Source: Thermodesulfovibrionia bacterium
Lineage (GTDB): Bacteria; Nitrospirota; Thermodesulfovibrionia; UBA6902
Direction: 5' to 3'
NCBI GenBank assembly: GCA_945788685.1
Contig: CALZMZ010000009.1
Span: 1-50,393, forward strand
Length of the DNA stretch: 50,393 bases
The notes beneath the pieces are model-generated. The model searched no databases. It worked only from the letters and a program-made list of their open reading frames with translations, and was not told the origin of the DNA. Position numbers and translations under genes: made by a program. Shown here one piece after another: positions 1 through 7,697 of this stretch. Within the stretch, counting starts at the first letter, position 1. Each line of letters starts with the position of its first letter.

Positions 1-387
1 AGGACCTTTGGCAGCGATAAGTTCATACAGCATTCTTAATTTTCCGGGCCATGAAATAATGTTTGACTTGAGAAAGGCCGGCGGTGATTCAGGGAGGGCA
101 TTCAGGCTGTTATTCATAAATATAAATCTTTTCTTTGAATTCTCATTGCTTCTGACCGGATCTATACCAAGGCTGGAGCACAGCTCAAGTGTTTTTGGTT
201 TACTGTCAAGGAAACCATTCGGGCCTTTTTCACAAAGAAATCCATCTGATTTGTCTGTCCACACCTTGCCGCCCGCTCGGTTGTCAGATTCGATAACAGA
301 AATATCAAGGTCCTTATTTTTATTGAGCAGGACATAGGCCAGGGTAAGTCCTGAGAGCCCTCCGCCGATGATTGTTATTTTTTTCAT
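1..387 (-). CDS. hemY: Protoporphyrinogen oxidase, HemY/HemG type, N-terminal 129 codons (runs off the window)
   Basis: The reading frame is open from the ATG at 387 to the window edge. The product begins MKKITIIGGGLSGLTLAYVL, a Rossmann FAD-binding GxGxxG motif, followed by an acidic strand end (SVIESDNRAGGKVWT) and an EKGPNGFLDSKP stretch. That stretch is typical of flavin protoporphyrinogen oxidases, where it lies near the substrate and FAD site. The enzyme oxidises protoporphyrinogen IX (or coproporphyrinogen III in the CPO-type branch) before iron insertion. It lies downstream of hemH and hemE on the same strand, which supports a heme role. About three quarters of the protein is missing, so the PPO and CPO subtypes cannot be separated and other amine-oxidase-family members are not strictly excluded. 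Confidence 0.85.
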   Translation of the reverse strand, partial: MKKITIIGGGLSGLTLAYVLLNKNKDLDISVIESDNRAGGKVWTDKSDGFLCEKGPNGFLDSKPKTLELCSSLGIDPVRSNENSKKRFIFMNNSLNALPESPPAFLKSNIISWPGKLRMLYELIAAKGP

Positions 388-634
388 ATTAATATGACGC
401 TTTCCTTATTACATAACTAACTATGGTCTCATAAATAATATCATATTAATCAATAAAACAATGATCGGCAGACAAGCGCCCTTAGCCTGGCCGGGACATA
501 TCCCGGGGAATCAGTCGAAAGTCCGAAATAATCCAATCAATGAAATACGTATGCCAGAAATTGTCTTCAATAAAGGATGGGGTTTTAAATACCGATATGA
601 TAATTAGGGACTAATAAATGACTACGGAGGAATT
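388..634. other. Intergenic spacer between divergent hemY and the FliD-like gene
   Basis: No gene is visible. The spacer holds a short hairpin, CCGGGA-cata-TCCCGG, at 491-506, and the sigma-28-like promoter annotated separately. No convincing promoter for hemY was recognised. Confidence 0.4.
571..598 (+). promoter_or_regulatory. Candidate sigma-28 (FliA) promoter
   Basis: TAAAGGAT at 571-578 and ACCGATAT at 591-598 are separated by 12 bases. The known flagellar sigma-28 consensus is TAAAGTTT, about 11 bases, then GCCGATAA. The predicted transcript would start about 30 bases before the GTG start of the FliD-like gene. The match was made by eye and the spacer is one base longer than the usual optimum. 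Confidence 0.45.
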
Positions 635-1660
635 GTGCAGGTAAGTAGCTCCAGTGAATCCGCATCTGCCGGATTAAATATAAGTTTTGGCACTGCATCA
701 CAGCGTATACAGGCCAGGGAAACGGAAGAACAGCTTCGTTCAAATCTTGACTATATATATCAGGAGATTGTAAAAATTCGCAGTGCTTTTGAGCAGATTA
801 ATAATCCGCTGGATCTTGATTCAACAAAGATCAACAATATGAAGGTTGCATCTGCCGGTTCAAGTGCTGATCTGGGTCTGACCAGGGGTACTACAGACGA
901 CGCGGACAAGACACTTTCCTCTATAGCCCAATTCTCTTCCATGTCAAGCGGCACCGTAACTATTAACAATGTTGATATTTCCATTGATGTTACTGTTGAT
1001 TCTCTTAATGACGTAATTGCACGGATAAATGCTTCAGCAGCAGGAGTTACATCCAGTCTGTTTAATGTTGATCAGCGGTTTATGATAAATGCAAACAGTG
1101 CCGGCCAGTCTCTGACACTTAATAGTGGATCAACAGGATTTTTTCCAGCGCTTAACATGGATGACGGTGCAAGCGGATCATCGTTCGGTGCAAAAGAATC
1201 TCTGGAAAAGACTGTAATGCCGCAAGCAAGGGCTGCAAGAATAGCCGAAGCAATTGAGGATTTTGCAGTTGCATTTAATAAGCTTTTTGATGAAAACAAA
1301 CTGAAGGCTGAGAACGACAGTCCTTTTGAAGATTTTCTCGAAACTTTGAGAGATGACCTGAAAACCGCAGTGCAGGAAGGCTTTGGATCAACCATGACAG
1401 ACGTGGACAGCGGTTACGGGCTTGCGTTTGACTTCGGGAGCACTGCCAACCGGGTCTTTGATTTTACACTGCTAGATAAAATGGATTTAGTGAAAAAACT
1501 GTCAAAAGAAGGCAGCGAAGTAAATGAACTGTTTTTTGGACTGGCAAGGAAAGACGATGATGGACTGATCGAAAAAATATTGAAGTCTCTGGAAACTCAT
1601 GAGGATTTTCTGAAGGGCATCAAAGGCACAACAGGTATTTTTGTTGATACGTCAGCTTAG
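635..1660 (+). CDS. FliD-like / flagellar hook-associated-type protein (orphan)
   Basis: The 341-residue product has a helical N-terminus (about 20-55) rich in Q, E and S. A segment at about 105-172 starts GTVTINNVDISIDV and continues into a DVIARINASAAGV helix and a FMINANSAGQSLTL strand. This is the layout of the flagellin hook IN motif found in FliD and FlgK. FliD caps the filament and directs flagellin folding. The GTG start at 635 follows GGAGG with a four-base gap. The protein is shorter than most FliD proteins and its C-terminus does not obviously repeat the usual D0 helix. No flagellar genes flank it; hemY and hemH do. It could be a specialised cap, a hook-associated paralogue or an adhesin-like derivative. 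The upstream sigma-28-like promoter supports a flagellar role. Confidence 0.55.
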   Translation: MQVSSSSESASAGLNISFGTASQRIQARETEEQLRSNLDYIYQEIVKIRSAFEQINNPLDLDSTKINNMKVASAGSSADLGLTRGTTDDADKTLSSIAQFSSMSSGTVTINNVDISIDVTVDSLNDVIARINASAAGVTSSLFNVDQRFMINANSAGQSLTLNSGSTGFFPALNMDDGASGSSFGAKESLEKTVMPQARAARIAEAIEDFAVAFNKLFDENKLKAENDSPFEDFLETLRDDLKTAVQEGFGSTMTDVDSGYGLAFDFGSTANRVFDFTLLDKMDLVKKLSKEGSEVNELFFGLARKDDDGLIEKILKSLETHEDFLKGIKGTTGIFVDTSA

Positions 1661-1663
1661 ACA

Positions 1664-1698
1664 GAAAATTACAAATTTCGAATTACCAATATCAAATT
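1664..1698. repeat. Heptamer-period degenerate array (five units)
   Basis: The units read GAAAATT, ACAAATT and three further variants with AATT or AATA at the same phase. The period is exactly 7 bases. The array fills the spacer between the convergent FliD-like and hemH genes. Confidence 0.6.
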
Positions 1699-1711
1699 AA
1701 AAAAAAACGGC

Positions 1712-2755
1712 TCACCTGGCACCCTGAAATCCCTTATCCCCTGGATCATGTTCTTTCATATTATCCAGAACGAGTTGTTCCATTGCATGAATAAACGTCT
1801 CTGATGTGTTCAGAGCTTTGCACCTGCGAAGTTTTATGCCATATTTATCAGCAAGTTCCTTATACAGAATGTCTATTTCATACAGTGTTTCTATATGGTC
1901 AGAGACAAAACTGATCGGAACCACGAAAAGATTTCTGCATTCTGATTCAGCAAGTTTTTCTATTGCCTCTTCTGTTGAAGGTTCCAGCCATTTTACCGGG
2001 CCTGTCTTGCTCTGGAAGGAAAGCTGATATTGCAGGCCGGCATAATTATAGGGTTTGCTGCCAAGCCGCTTTATTACCATCTCAATTGTTGATTTTATAT
2101 GGTCAAGGTAAGGATCTCCTTCATCAATAAATGACTGCGGCAGGCTGTGAGCGCTGAAGAGTAGATGAAAATCTTCTCCTTTGTATTCGGATATCCCTTC
2201 TGCCATAAGCCCGGCAAGTGCATCAATATATAACGGGAAGTCATACCACTCGTTTATGTACATAACATCAAGATCACTATTCTTAATATATGTATTCAAA
2301 TCAGAAACAGATGAGCCGGTCGTGGCTTTTGAGTAATGGGGATAGAGGGTAAGAACAATGAGGCGGTCAACATTATCTTCAAGAATCTGAGCAACTGTGG
2401 TTTCAGTAAATGGACGCCAGTAACGCATGCCGATATACACTTTAAAACGTGTTCCGGGTTCCGTGATCCGTGTTTCATCTTCTCTGTTCAATGCTTTCTC
2501 GAGAGCCTCAGCCTGGGCAGTTGTTAAGTCAAGTATTGGCGACTTGTTCCCTATCTGCCTGTACATGGCTATTGTTTTTTTTGAACGGAACGTAGAGATA
2601 AGCCACGCTATGGGTTTCTGGAGAAAAGACGGACCCAGTCTTATTATCTCCCTGTCAGAGAAGAGATTGTACAGGAAAGGCCTGACAGCTTCGAGAGAAT
2701 CCGGACCCCCAAGGTTAAGAAGCAGTACACCTGTTTTATTGTCAATAATATTCAC
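1712..2755 (-). CDS. hemH: Ferrochelatase
   Basis: This 347-residue protein inserts ferrous iron into protoporphyrin IX, or into coproporphyrin in the alternative branch. It begins with the family signature GVLLLNLGGPDSLEAVRPFL. The metal-site histidine lies in FSAHSLPQ and the conserved glutamate in the SFVSDHIETLYEID stretch. The length is normal for bacterial HemH. The start is GTG at 2755; the only upstream in-frame codons run into a stop, and no strong Shine-Dalgarno sequence is visible. hemE lies upstream on the same strand and hemY downstream. The PAS/HD-GYP gene pair separates it from hemE, so it may belong to that transcript or have its own promoter. Confidence 0.95.
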   Translation of the reverse strand: MNIIDNKTGVLLLNLGGPDSLEAVRPFLYNLFSDREIIRLGPSFLQKPIAWLISTFRSKKTIAMYRQIGNKSPILDLTTAQAEALEKALNREDETRITEPGTRFKVYIGMRYWRPFTETTVAQILEDNVDRLIVLTLYPHYSKATTGSSVSDLNTYIKNSDLDVMYINEWYDFPLYIDALAGLMAEGISEYKGEDFHLLFSAHSLPQSFIDEGDPYLDHIKSTIEMVIKRLGSKPYNYAGLQYQLSFQSKTGPVKWLEPSTEEAIEKLAESECRNLFVVPISFVSDHIETLYEIDILYKELADKYGIKLRRCKALNTSETFIHAMEQLVLDNMKEHDPGDKGFQGAR

Positions 2756-2832
2756 TGGTAATCTACAGTATTAATTCAATGGGATTCTAAGTAATTTAAT
2801 AAAAAAATGCAAATGAAGTTGTCCGGTTACAT

Positions 2833-4116
2833 CTATTGGACAGGCTGTCGATTTGACTGATGCTGGACAGCAGTTTCACTTCCATTGCCCAGGATATTTA
2901 AAAAAACATCAGTAACATCTTTGTCAAAATGTCTGCCAGCATATTTCCTCAGTTCTGTTATGGCATAATCTTTACCCAGTGAAAAGCGGTATGGCCTGTT
3001 GGAAATCATTGCATCATATGAATCAGCAACACATAATATCCTTGCCAGAAGGGGGATGTTATCTCCTTTAATACCATCTGGATAGCCTGAACCATCAATC
3101 TTTTCGTGGTGCGACCTCACGATGGGAAGTATATTTCTTAATCCATTTATAGGTCTTAAAATATCTTCACCCTTAACAGGATGCTGCCTGACAATCGTTG
3201 ATTCAAATCCTGAAAGCTGACTGGGCTTATCCAGTATCAAATCAAAAGTCCCGATTTTTCCTATGTCATGCAGGAGCCCTGCGGTTTTCAGGTTCTTGAT
3301 ATCCCTGTCAGGCAATCCCATTTCATCTGCTATTAAAACAGAGTACTCAGTGACTCTTTCTGAATGTCCAAGTGTCCAGGGGCTCTTTGCATCAATTGCT
3401 ATTGAAAACGCGGTGATGAGATCATTGTATAGCAATTTAAGCTCTTTATTGTTTGTGTTCAGGTCTTTAAGCATATTAAGAAAAGCATCCTTGCTCTGAA
3501 CAAGTTTTTGTTCTTTTTCCTTGATATTTGTAATATCGATAAGAGGATGAGAATAGGCAATAATAGAGCCACTTTCATCAGTTATCGGGGATATGGATGC
3601 CAAAAAATGTTTCTTGTGTTCCCTGTCATAATATTCAAAGGATTTTGCATCTCCGGATTTCCAGGACCCGCTAATGGGACATCTGTCCAATGTGCCTTCT
3701 AATCTATGTATTACTTCATAGCATTTTTTTGATTTAAGTTCTTTCAATGGGACATCAGCCAGTTCAGAGATATACCTGTTCGCTCGTATAATGTTGAATT
3801 CCTTATCAATCAGCATTACGCCATATGGCATGGAATCAAGTGTTACTTTCCATTCCTGTAACATTTGAAACAGCTTCTGCTCGGACGTGTGGGATTTGAT
3901 CAGCAGTTTTTTCCTGTCGTTTATAAGATATCCGGCCACGAGCGAACCTGCAGGAGCGATTAAAATGAGAATATGAAAGACCAGAAAAAAGGGACGACCA
4001 GGATCAAGCAGGTGGCTGAGCACAGCATTACCATGCGAACCGTACATGTATATTAAATACGTCAATGAAAGTACACACCCAAATACTGATACGTTAATGG
4101 CCAATATTGATTTCAT
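2833..4116 (-). CDS. Membrane PAS - HD-GYP cyclic-di-GMP phosphodiesterase
   Basis: The 427-residue protein has two N-terminal transmembrane helices (about 5-25 and 42-64), a PAS domain (about 85-200), a short coiled linker, and an HD-GYP domain (about 235-410). The last carries LLHDIGKIG, then H-x-V-K-G-E, then HHEKIDGSGYPDG, so the metal ligands and the GYP signature are intact. Such proteins hydrolyse cyclic-di-GMP to pGpG or GMP. The PAS domain carries a CYEVIH...C cysteine/histidine pattern also present in both PAS domains of the upstream gene. The start lies three bases after that gene's stop, so translational coupling is likely. The pair sits downstream of a candidate sigma-54 promoter. 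Confidence 0.9.
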   Translation of the reverse strand: MKSILAINVSVFGCVLSLTYLIYMYGSHGNAVLSHLLDPGRPFFLVFHILILIAPAGSLVAGYLINDRKKLLIKSHTSEQKLFQMLQEWKVTLDSMPYGVMLIDKEFNIIRANRYISELADVPLKELKSKKCYEVIHRLEGTLDRCPISGSWKSGDAKSFEYYDREHKKHFLASISPITDESGSIIAYSHPLIDITNIKEKEQKLVQSKDAFLNMLKDLNTNNKELKLLYNDLITAFSIAIDAKSPWTLGHSERVTEYSVLIADEMGLPDRDIKNLKTAGLLHDIGKIGTFDLILDKPSQLSGFESTIVRQHPVKGEDILRPINGLRNILPIVRSHHEKIDGSGYPDGIKGDNIPLLARILCVADSYDAMISNRPYRFSLGKDYAITELRKYAGRHFDKDVTDVFLNILGNGSETAVQHQSNRQPVQ

Positions 4117-4119
4117 ATC

Positions 4120-5022
4120 TTACCTGTTCAGCTTATCTTCTAAAAGCGCTATATCATGTTTCAGTTCAACCATCTTTAATTCGCGTTCAACCGCCATATC
4201 ATAAAACTCCTCAAGTTCATGTATCCTTTTTTTCAATTCTTCCTCAAGGTTGTATTTCTCCGTGATATCACTGACGACCTCTATTACCCGGGTTACATTT
4301 CCAGAGCTGTCTTTCAGAGGAAATGATTTTGTTTCAACATAGACAGGATCCGGTCCATGTTCCCCATATTTGTGAACAGCTATCCCGGGTTTACCTGTTG
4401 AGAAGGAACGCCTGACTGCACAATCTTCCCCAGCTAAATAACACGGCTTCTTAAGGTTATGAGAAAGAGAATAACAATGTTTCCCAATAACTTCATTGAT
4501 AGTTTTCCCGACCTGTTTCAGATACCCTTTATTTGCAGAAAGAATTTCAAAATTACTGTTCAGAACCACAACCCCGTCACCGATGCCTTCCAGAACAGAA
4601 GAGAGGAAAGCCTGATGGTCAAGGATAGTTTTTTCCGCTTCCTGCCTGCCAGAAATATCTCTGATTATCTCTATCACCTGATGCACTTCTCCGTTACTGT
4701 TTTTTAAAGGTGAGGCTGTTATCTCATATGTTTTCTGAATCCCGTCAGATAACACGTATGAATGAGAAACTGTTTTTGTTTGTTCTGATCGTTTCACTTC
4801 ATCATAGAGACAGGGATAAGATGCATCTTTTTTTTGACAGGGGAAAGACATATCTGATGAAACCTGATAACATTTTTTGCCTATAACATCATCGATTTGT
4901 CGATTAAAGAAAGCACTTGATGCTTCATTTGCAAATAATATCGTATGATGTATATCCAGGACTACAATACAATCGCTTGTTTTATCACTAATAATGCTGA
5001 AATTTAGCTGACGCATAGCCAT
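4120..5022 (-). CDS. Tandem PAS-domain sensor protein without an output domain
   Basis: The 300-residue soluble protein has two PAS domains (about 10-125 and 135-255) and a C-terminal coiled coil (about 255-300). No kinase, cyclase or DNA-binding domain follows. Both PAS domains share a pattern of GK-x-CY, then a PC, then a further C, which recurs in modified form in the next gene. The coiled coil and the three-base spacing to the PAS/HD-GYP gene suggest that it works with that phosphodiesterase as a separate sensing subunit. The ATG at 5022 is preceded by GGATGG. The ligand is unknown; cysteine-rich PAS loops could bind a metal, cluster or heme, but that is inference. Confidence 0.75.
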   Translation of the reverse strand: MAMRQLNFSIISDKTSDCIVVLDIHHTILFANEASSAFFNRQIDDVIGKKCYQVSSDMSFPCQKKDASYPCLYDEVKRSEQTKTVSHSYVLSDGIQKTYEITASPLKNSNGEVHQVIEIIRDISGRQEAEKTILDHQAFLSSVLEGIGDGVVVLNSNFEILSANKGYLKQVGKTINEVIGKHCYSLSHNLKKPCYLAGEDCAVRRSFSTGKPGIAVHKYGEHGPDPVYVETKSFPLKDSSGNVTRVIEVVSDITEKYNLEEELKKRIHELEEFYDMAVERELKMVELKHDIALLEDKLNR

Positions 5023-5176
5023 CTTATATCCATCCTGATTATATAAAACAGAGTCATAGTGATAGCAAGTACAAGTGCTTATCAGGCATTACCTTATAAA
5101 GTAAGATGATGTTTCATACAGATTCCAGCTCAAATGCTTACTTCACTAATGGAGGTAAAACCCCCGCTGAAATAAA

Positions 5177-5193
5177 AGCAAACAAGGTGCCAG
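5177..5193 (-). promoter_or_regulatory. Candidate sigma-54 (-24/-12) promoter
   Basis: On the minus strand the site reads CTGGCACCTTGTTTGCT. It has the invariant GG and GC separated by ten bases and matches the TGGCAC-N5-TTGC consensus. It lies about 155 bases upstream of the tandem-PAS gene and would give a leader of roughly 140 bases. A sigma-54 activator gene is present at 28224-29696, but no link between the two has been shown. Confidence 0.6.
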
Positions 5194-5301
5194 AAATATA
5201 ATGTATATTAATCAGGAAGATAGAATGGATGGTCTATGTCAAATTGTCTGTAAATGTCAAAATGACGTCACTTTACGAATTTACTGTAAAATCCGGTGTC
5301 T

Positions 5302-6351
5302 TTATTTTTTGCTTAGTCTATGGACCATTTCAACCAGGGCTATCACATTGTCCCTTGGAGTTTGCGGAACAACACCATGACCGAGATTGAAAATATGGCC
5401 TTCAGCTGATATGGCCCTTTTCAGGACATCTTGAACTCTCTCTTCTATTTTATCTTGTGGTAAAAACATGGCAAGAGGATCGAGATTGCCCTGCACAACA
5501 GCATTATCACCAAGCCTTGATATGGCGTCATCAAGATTTATACGCCAGTCAACACCATGCACATCAGCACCTGAAGTTTTAATCTCTTCGAGAAGACCTG
5601 CTGTTTCACCGACAAAATAAATAATCGGAACCTCTTTGATATTGCCTGAAGACATTGCGCCCTTCAGGTCTTTTATGATTCTCTGAACATATTTTAAAGC
5701 ATGTTCCCTGAAATCTTCAGGACTGAAAATACCGCCCCATGTATCAAAAATCTGGACTGCCTGGACGCCAGCACTGATTTGTGCTTTGAGATAATCTGTT
5801 ATGGTTGCTGTTACTTTATCCATGAACGCACTGTAAAGATGCGGGGCCTCAAATATCATTCTTTTCGTATTGAGAAAATTTTTAGATGTGCCTCCTTCAA
5901 TCATATACGTCGCAGTAGTAAGAGGGGCGCCTGCAAATCCTATCAGGGGCACACGGTCAGCAAGTTCTTTTCTCAGCATGCGGATCGCATCCATAACAAA
6001 CTTCATAGTGTCTTCAGGATCAGGCACAAATAATGTATTAACAGTTTCCTCGTCCCGGATTTCCGGAAACAGTATCGGTCCTTTTCCTTCATGAAATTCG
6101 AGACCCTGTCCCATCGCTTCACACGGGATAAGAATATCGCAGAAAAGAATTGCTGCGTCAACGTTCAGTATATCAATGGGCTGTAACGTGACCTCGGTAG
6201 TAAGTTCCGGTGTTTTGCACATGGTCAGAAAATCAGCCTTGCCCCTTATCGCCCTGTACTCTTCAAGATATCTCCCGGCCTGGCGCATAATCCATATCGG
6301 TGTGTAAGGGACTTCTTCACCTCTGCATGCTTTTAAGAATGTATCGTTCAT
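5302..6351 (-). CDS. hemE: Uroporphyrinogen decarboxylase
   Basis: The 349-residue cytoplasmic enzyme converts uroporphyrinogen III to coproporphyrinogen III. It carries the signature PIWIMRQAGRYLEEYR near the N-terminus, with the arginines that hold substrate carboxylates. The catalytic aspartate lies in AILFCDILIP, and a VQGNLDP motif and a GHG motif lie near the C-terminus. The length matches the family. The ATG at 6351 follows GGAGGAATA. It is transcribed in the same direction as the AhbD-like and hemW genes upstream; the 167-base gap between it and the AhbD-like gene contains two heptamer arrays. The enzyme belongs to the protoporphyrin or coproporphyrin branch, not the siroheme branch. 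Confidence 0.97.
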   Translation of the reverse strand: MNDTFLKACRGEEVPYTPIWIMRQAGRYLEEYRAIRGKADFLTMCKTPELTTEVTLQPIDILNVDAAILFCDILIPCEAMGQGLEFHEGKGPILFPEIRDEETVNTLFVPDPEDTMKFVMDAIRMLRKELADRVPLIGFAGAPLTTATYMIEGGTSKNFLNTKRMIFEAPHLYSAFMDKVTATITDYLKAQISAGVQAVQIFDTWGGIFSPEDFREHALKYVQRIIKDLKGAMSSGNIKEVPIIYFVGETAGLLEEIKTSGADVHGVDWRINLDDAISRLGDNAVVQGNLDPLAMFLPQDKIEERVQDVLKRAISAEGHIFNLGHGVVPQTPRDNVIALVEMVHRLSKK

Positions 6352-6366
6352 TATTCCTCCGTAATA

Positions 6367-6401
6367 AGTTGAAAGTAGGAAGTTAAAAGTTAAAAGTACA
6401 A
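6367..6401. repeat. Heptamer-period degenerate array (five units)
   Basis: Five consecutive units of the form AGTNNNA (AGTTGAA, AGTTAAA and similar) run with a strict 7-base period. The array lies immediately upstream of the hemE ribosome-binding site. Confidence 0.65.
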
Positions 6402-6488
6402 TAATGATTAATATTTATTTATCATTTGAAACTATATTTAAAGCAAAGTTGTAAAACCTTTCATTTAAGTCAGTATTCATGTCCCCTG

Positions 6489-6558
6489 CTTACTTACTTT
6501 CTTGCTGGCTCTTGTTTTTTACTTCTTCGTTCCAGGTTCCAACTTCTCACTTTTCCTT
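6489..6558. repeat. Heptamer-period degenerate array overlapping the 3' end of the AhbD-like gene
   Basis: About ten units of 7 bases of TCTNNNT type (for example TCTTCGT, TCTCACT) run through the spacer and across the stop codon at 6519-6521. The last eleven or so residues of the AhbD-like protein are encoded by the array. Read on the minus strand the unit resembles AGTNNGA, like the array at 6367-6401. Confidence 0.65.
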
Positions 6559-7616
6559 ACTCTGTAAGGAACATATCCGCAAAATGGCTCTTCCTCAAGA
6601 TAATCGCCCGAAACGGAATAAGCCCTTGCCCTGCATCCGCCGCAGACATTTATAAATTCGCAAGATCCGCATTTATTTTTATATTTTTTGAAATCTCTCA
6701 AATCGTGAAACAGTTCCGAGTTTTCCCATATGTCCTTGAATGACTGTTCTCTTACATTTCCGGCGTACTTGGGAAAGTAACTACAGGGCAGCACGTTGCC
6801 GTCAACGTCTATTAAGGCTATGACCTGTCCGGCGATGCAGCCTTTTGAACCGCCTGTGGAAAATTTTAGTGTCCTCTGTTTAAATTTCGCTCCCTGTTCT
6901 TTCTGTTTCTGAAGCACAATGCGGTAATAATGCGGAGCACATGTAGGTCTTACCAGGAGTTCATCTTCCTCCTTTTCCATCTCGTAGTGCCAGTCCAGAA
7001 TCTCTTCATAGTCTTCTTTTGATATGAGTTCGTTCATGATATCTTCGCCTCTTCCTGTCGGAACGATCATGAACATGTACCAGGCAGTGGCCCCGAGTTC
7101 CTTTGCCAGCTTATAGACTCTGGGTATTTCTTCCTGGTTTCTTTTTGTAAAAGAGGAATTAATGAGAAATGGTATTTCATGTTTATTGAATAGTCGTGCT
7201 GCATTTTCAACTGCTGCAAAGGCGCCTTTTACTTTTCTGAAATCATCATGGACTTCTTCTGAAGAGCCGTCCAGACTGAGCGAAACCATCCTTACACTGG
7301 AGTCTTTCATCTTTTTACATATATCTTCAGTGACCAGCATTCCGTTAGTAGCGATACACATTCTCAGGCCTTTTTCAGTTCCGTACTTTGCAAAATCAAA
7401 TATATCTTTGCGCAATAGCGGTTCACCGCCTGAAAGTACTACCACCGGTTTTGCATAGCTGGCTATGTCATCAATAACCCTGAATCCTTCTTCAGTCGAG
7501 AAATCAGGATGGCCATCTATCTCCATTTCAGAAGAGGAACGGCAGTGCACACAGTTAAGGTTACACCTTCTTGTGATTTCCCATGCAATCCATTTTGGTT
7601 CAAACTTATCAATCAT
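6519..7616 (-). CDS. Radical SAM/SPASM protein of the AhbD (heme b synthase) type
   Basis: The 365-residue protein has the radical SAM cluster motif CNLNCVHC near residue 18, the SGGEPLLR motif, and a C-terminal SPASM-type cysteine set ([13 protein letters not shown], then EPFCGY) for auxiliary iron-sulfur clusters. The N-terminal [17 protein letters not shown] and the PTCAPHYYR and KGCIAGQ segments resemble AhbD. AhbD decarboxylates Fe-coproporphyrin to heme b in the siroheme-dependent pathway; NirJ and other SPASM maturases are close alternatives. It lies between hemW and hemE. Its presence beside hemE, hemH and hemY is odd because those enzymes serve other branches. The C-terminal tail from about KSEKLEPG onward is encoded by a heptamer repeat array and is probably not conserved. 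Confidence 0.65.
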   Translation of the reverse strand: MIDKFEPKWIAWEITRRCNLNCVHCRSSSEMEIDGHPDFSTEEGFRVIDDIASYAKPVVVLSGGEPLLRKDIFDFAKYGTEKGLRMCIATNGMLVTEDICKKMKDSSVRMVSLSLDGSSEEVHDDFRKVKGAFAAVENAARLFNKHEIPFLINSSFTKRNQEEIPRVYKLAKELGATAWYMFMIVPTGRGEDIMNELISKEDYEEILDWHYEMEKEEDELLVRPTCAPHYYRIVLQKQKEQGAKFKQRTLKFSTGGSKGCIAGQVIALIDVDGNVLPCSYFPKYAGNVREQSFKDIWENSELFHDLRDFKKYKNKCGSCEFINVCGGCRARAYSVSGDYLEEEPFCGYVPYRVRKSEKLEPGTKK

Positions 7617-7697
7617 ATTTAACCTTTTTCCTGTAAATATTTACGTAAAATGGCGTTCAAGTATTTATTTTACCTATTTTTACTTACTTATGCCATT

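Noticed and set aside
491-506. CCGGGA hairpin considered as part of a cyclic-di-GMP or other riboswitch
   Set aside because: None of the conserved bases of known riboswitches were seen around it.
635-1660. Assignment as flagellin
   Set aside because: The conserved flagellin N- and C-terminal helices are absent; the IN motif and layout fit FliD/hook-associated proteins better.
2296-2774. Open frames of 60-115 codons within hemH in other frames
   Set aside because: They lie inside a clear gene, have no ribosome-binding site and no family features; similar shadow frames across the window were dropped for the same reason.
5023-5176. Long leader of the PAS gene considered as a riboswitch
   Set aside because: No conserved riboswitch core or expression platform was recognised.
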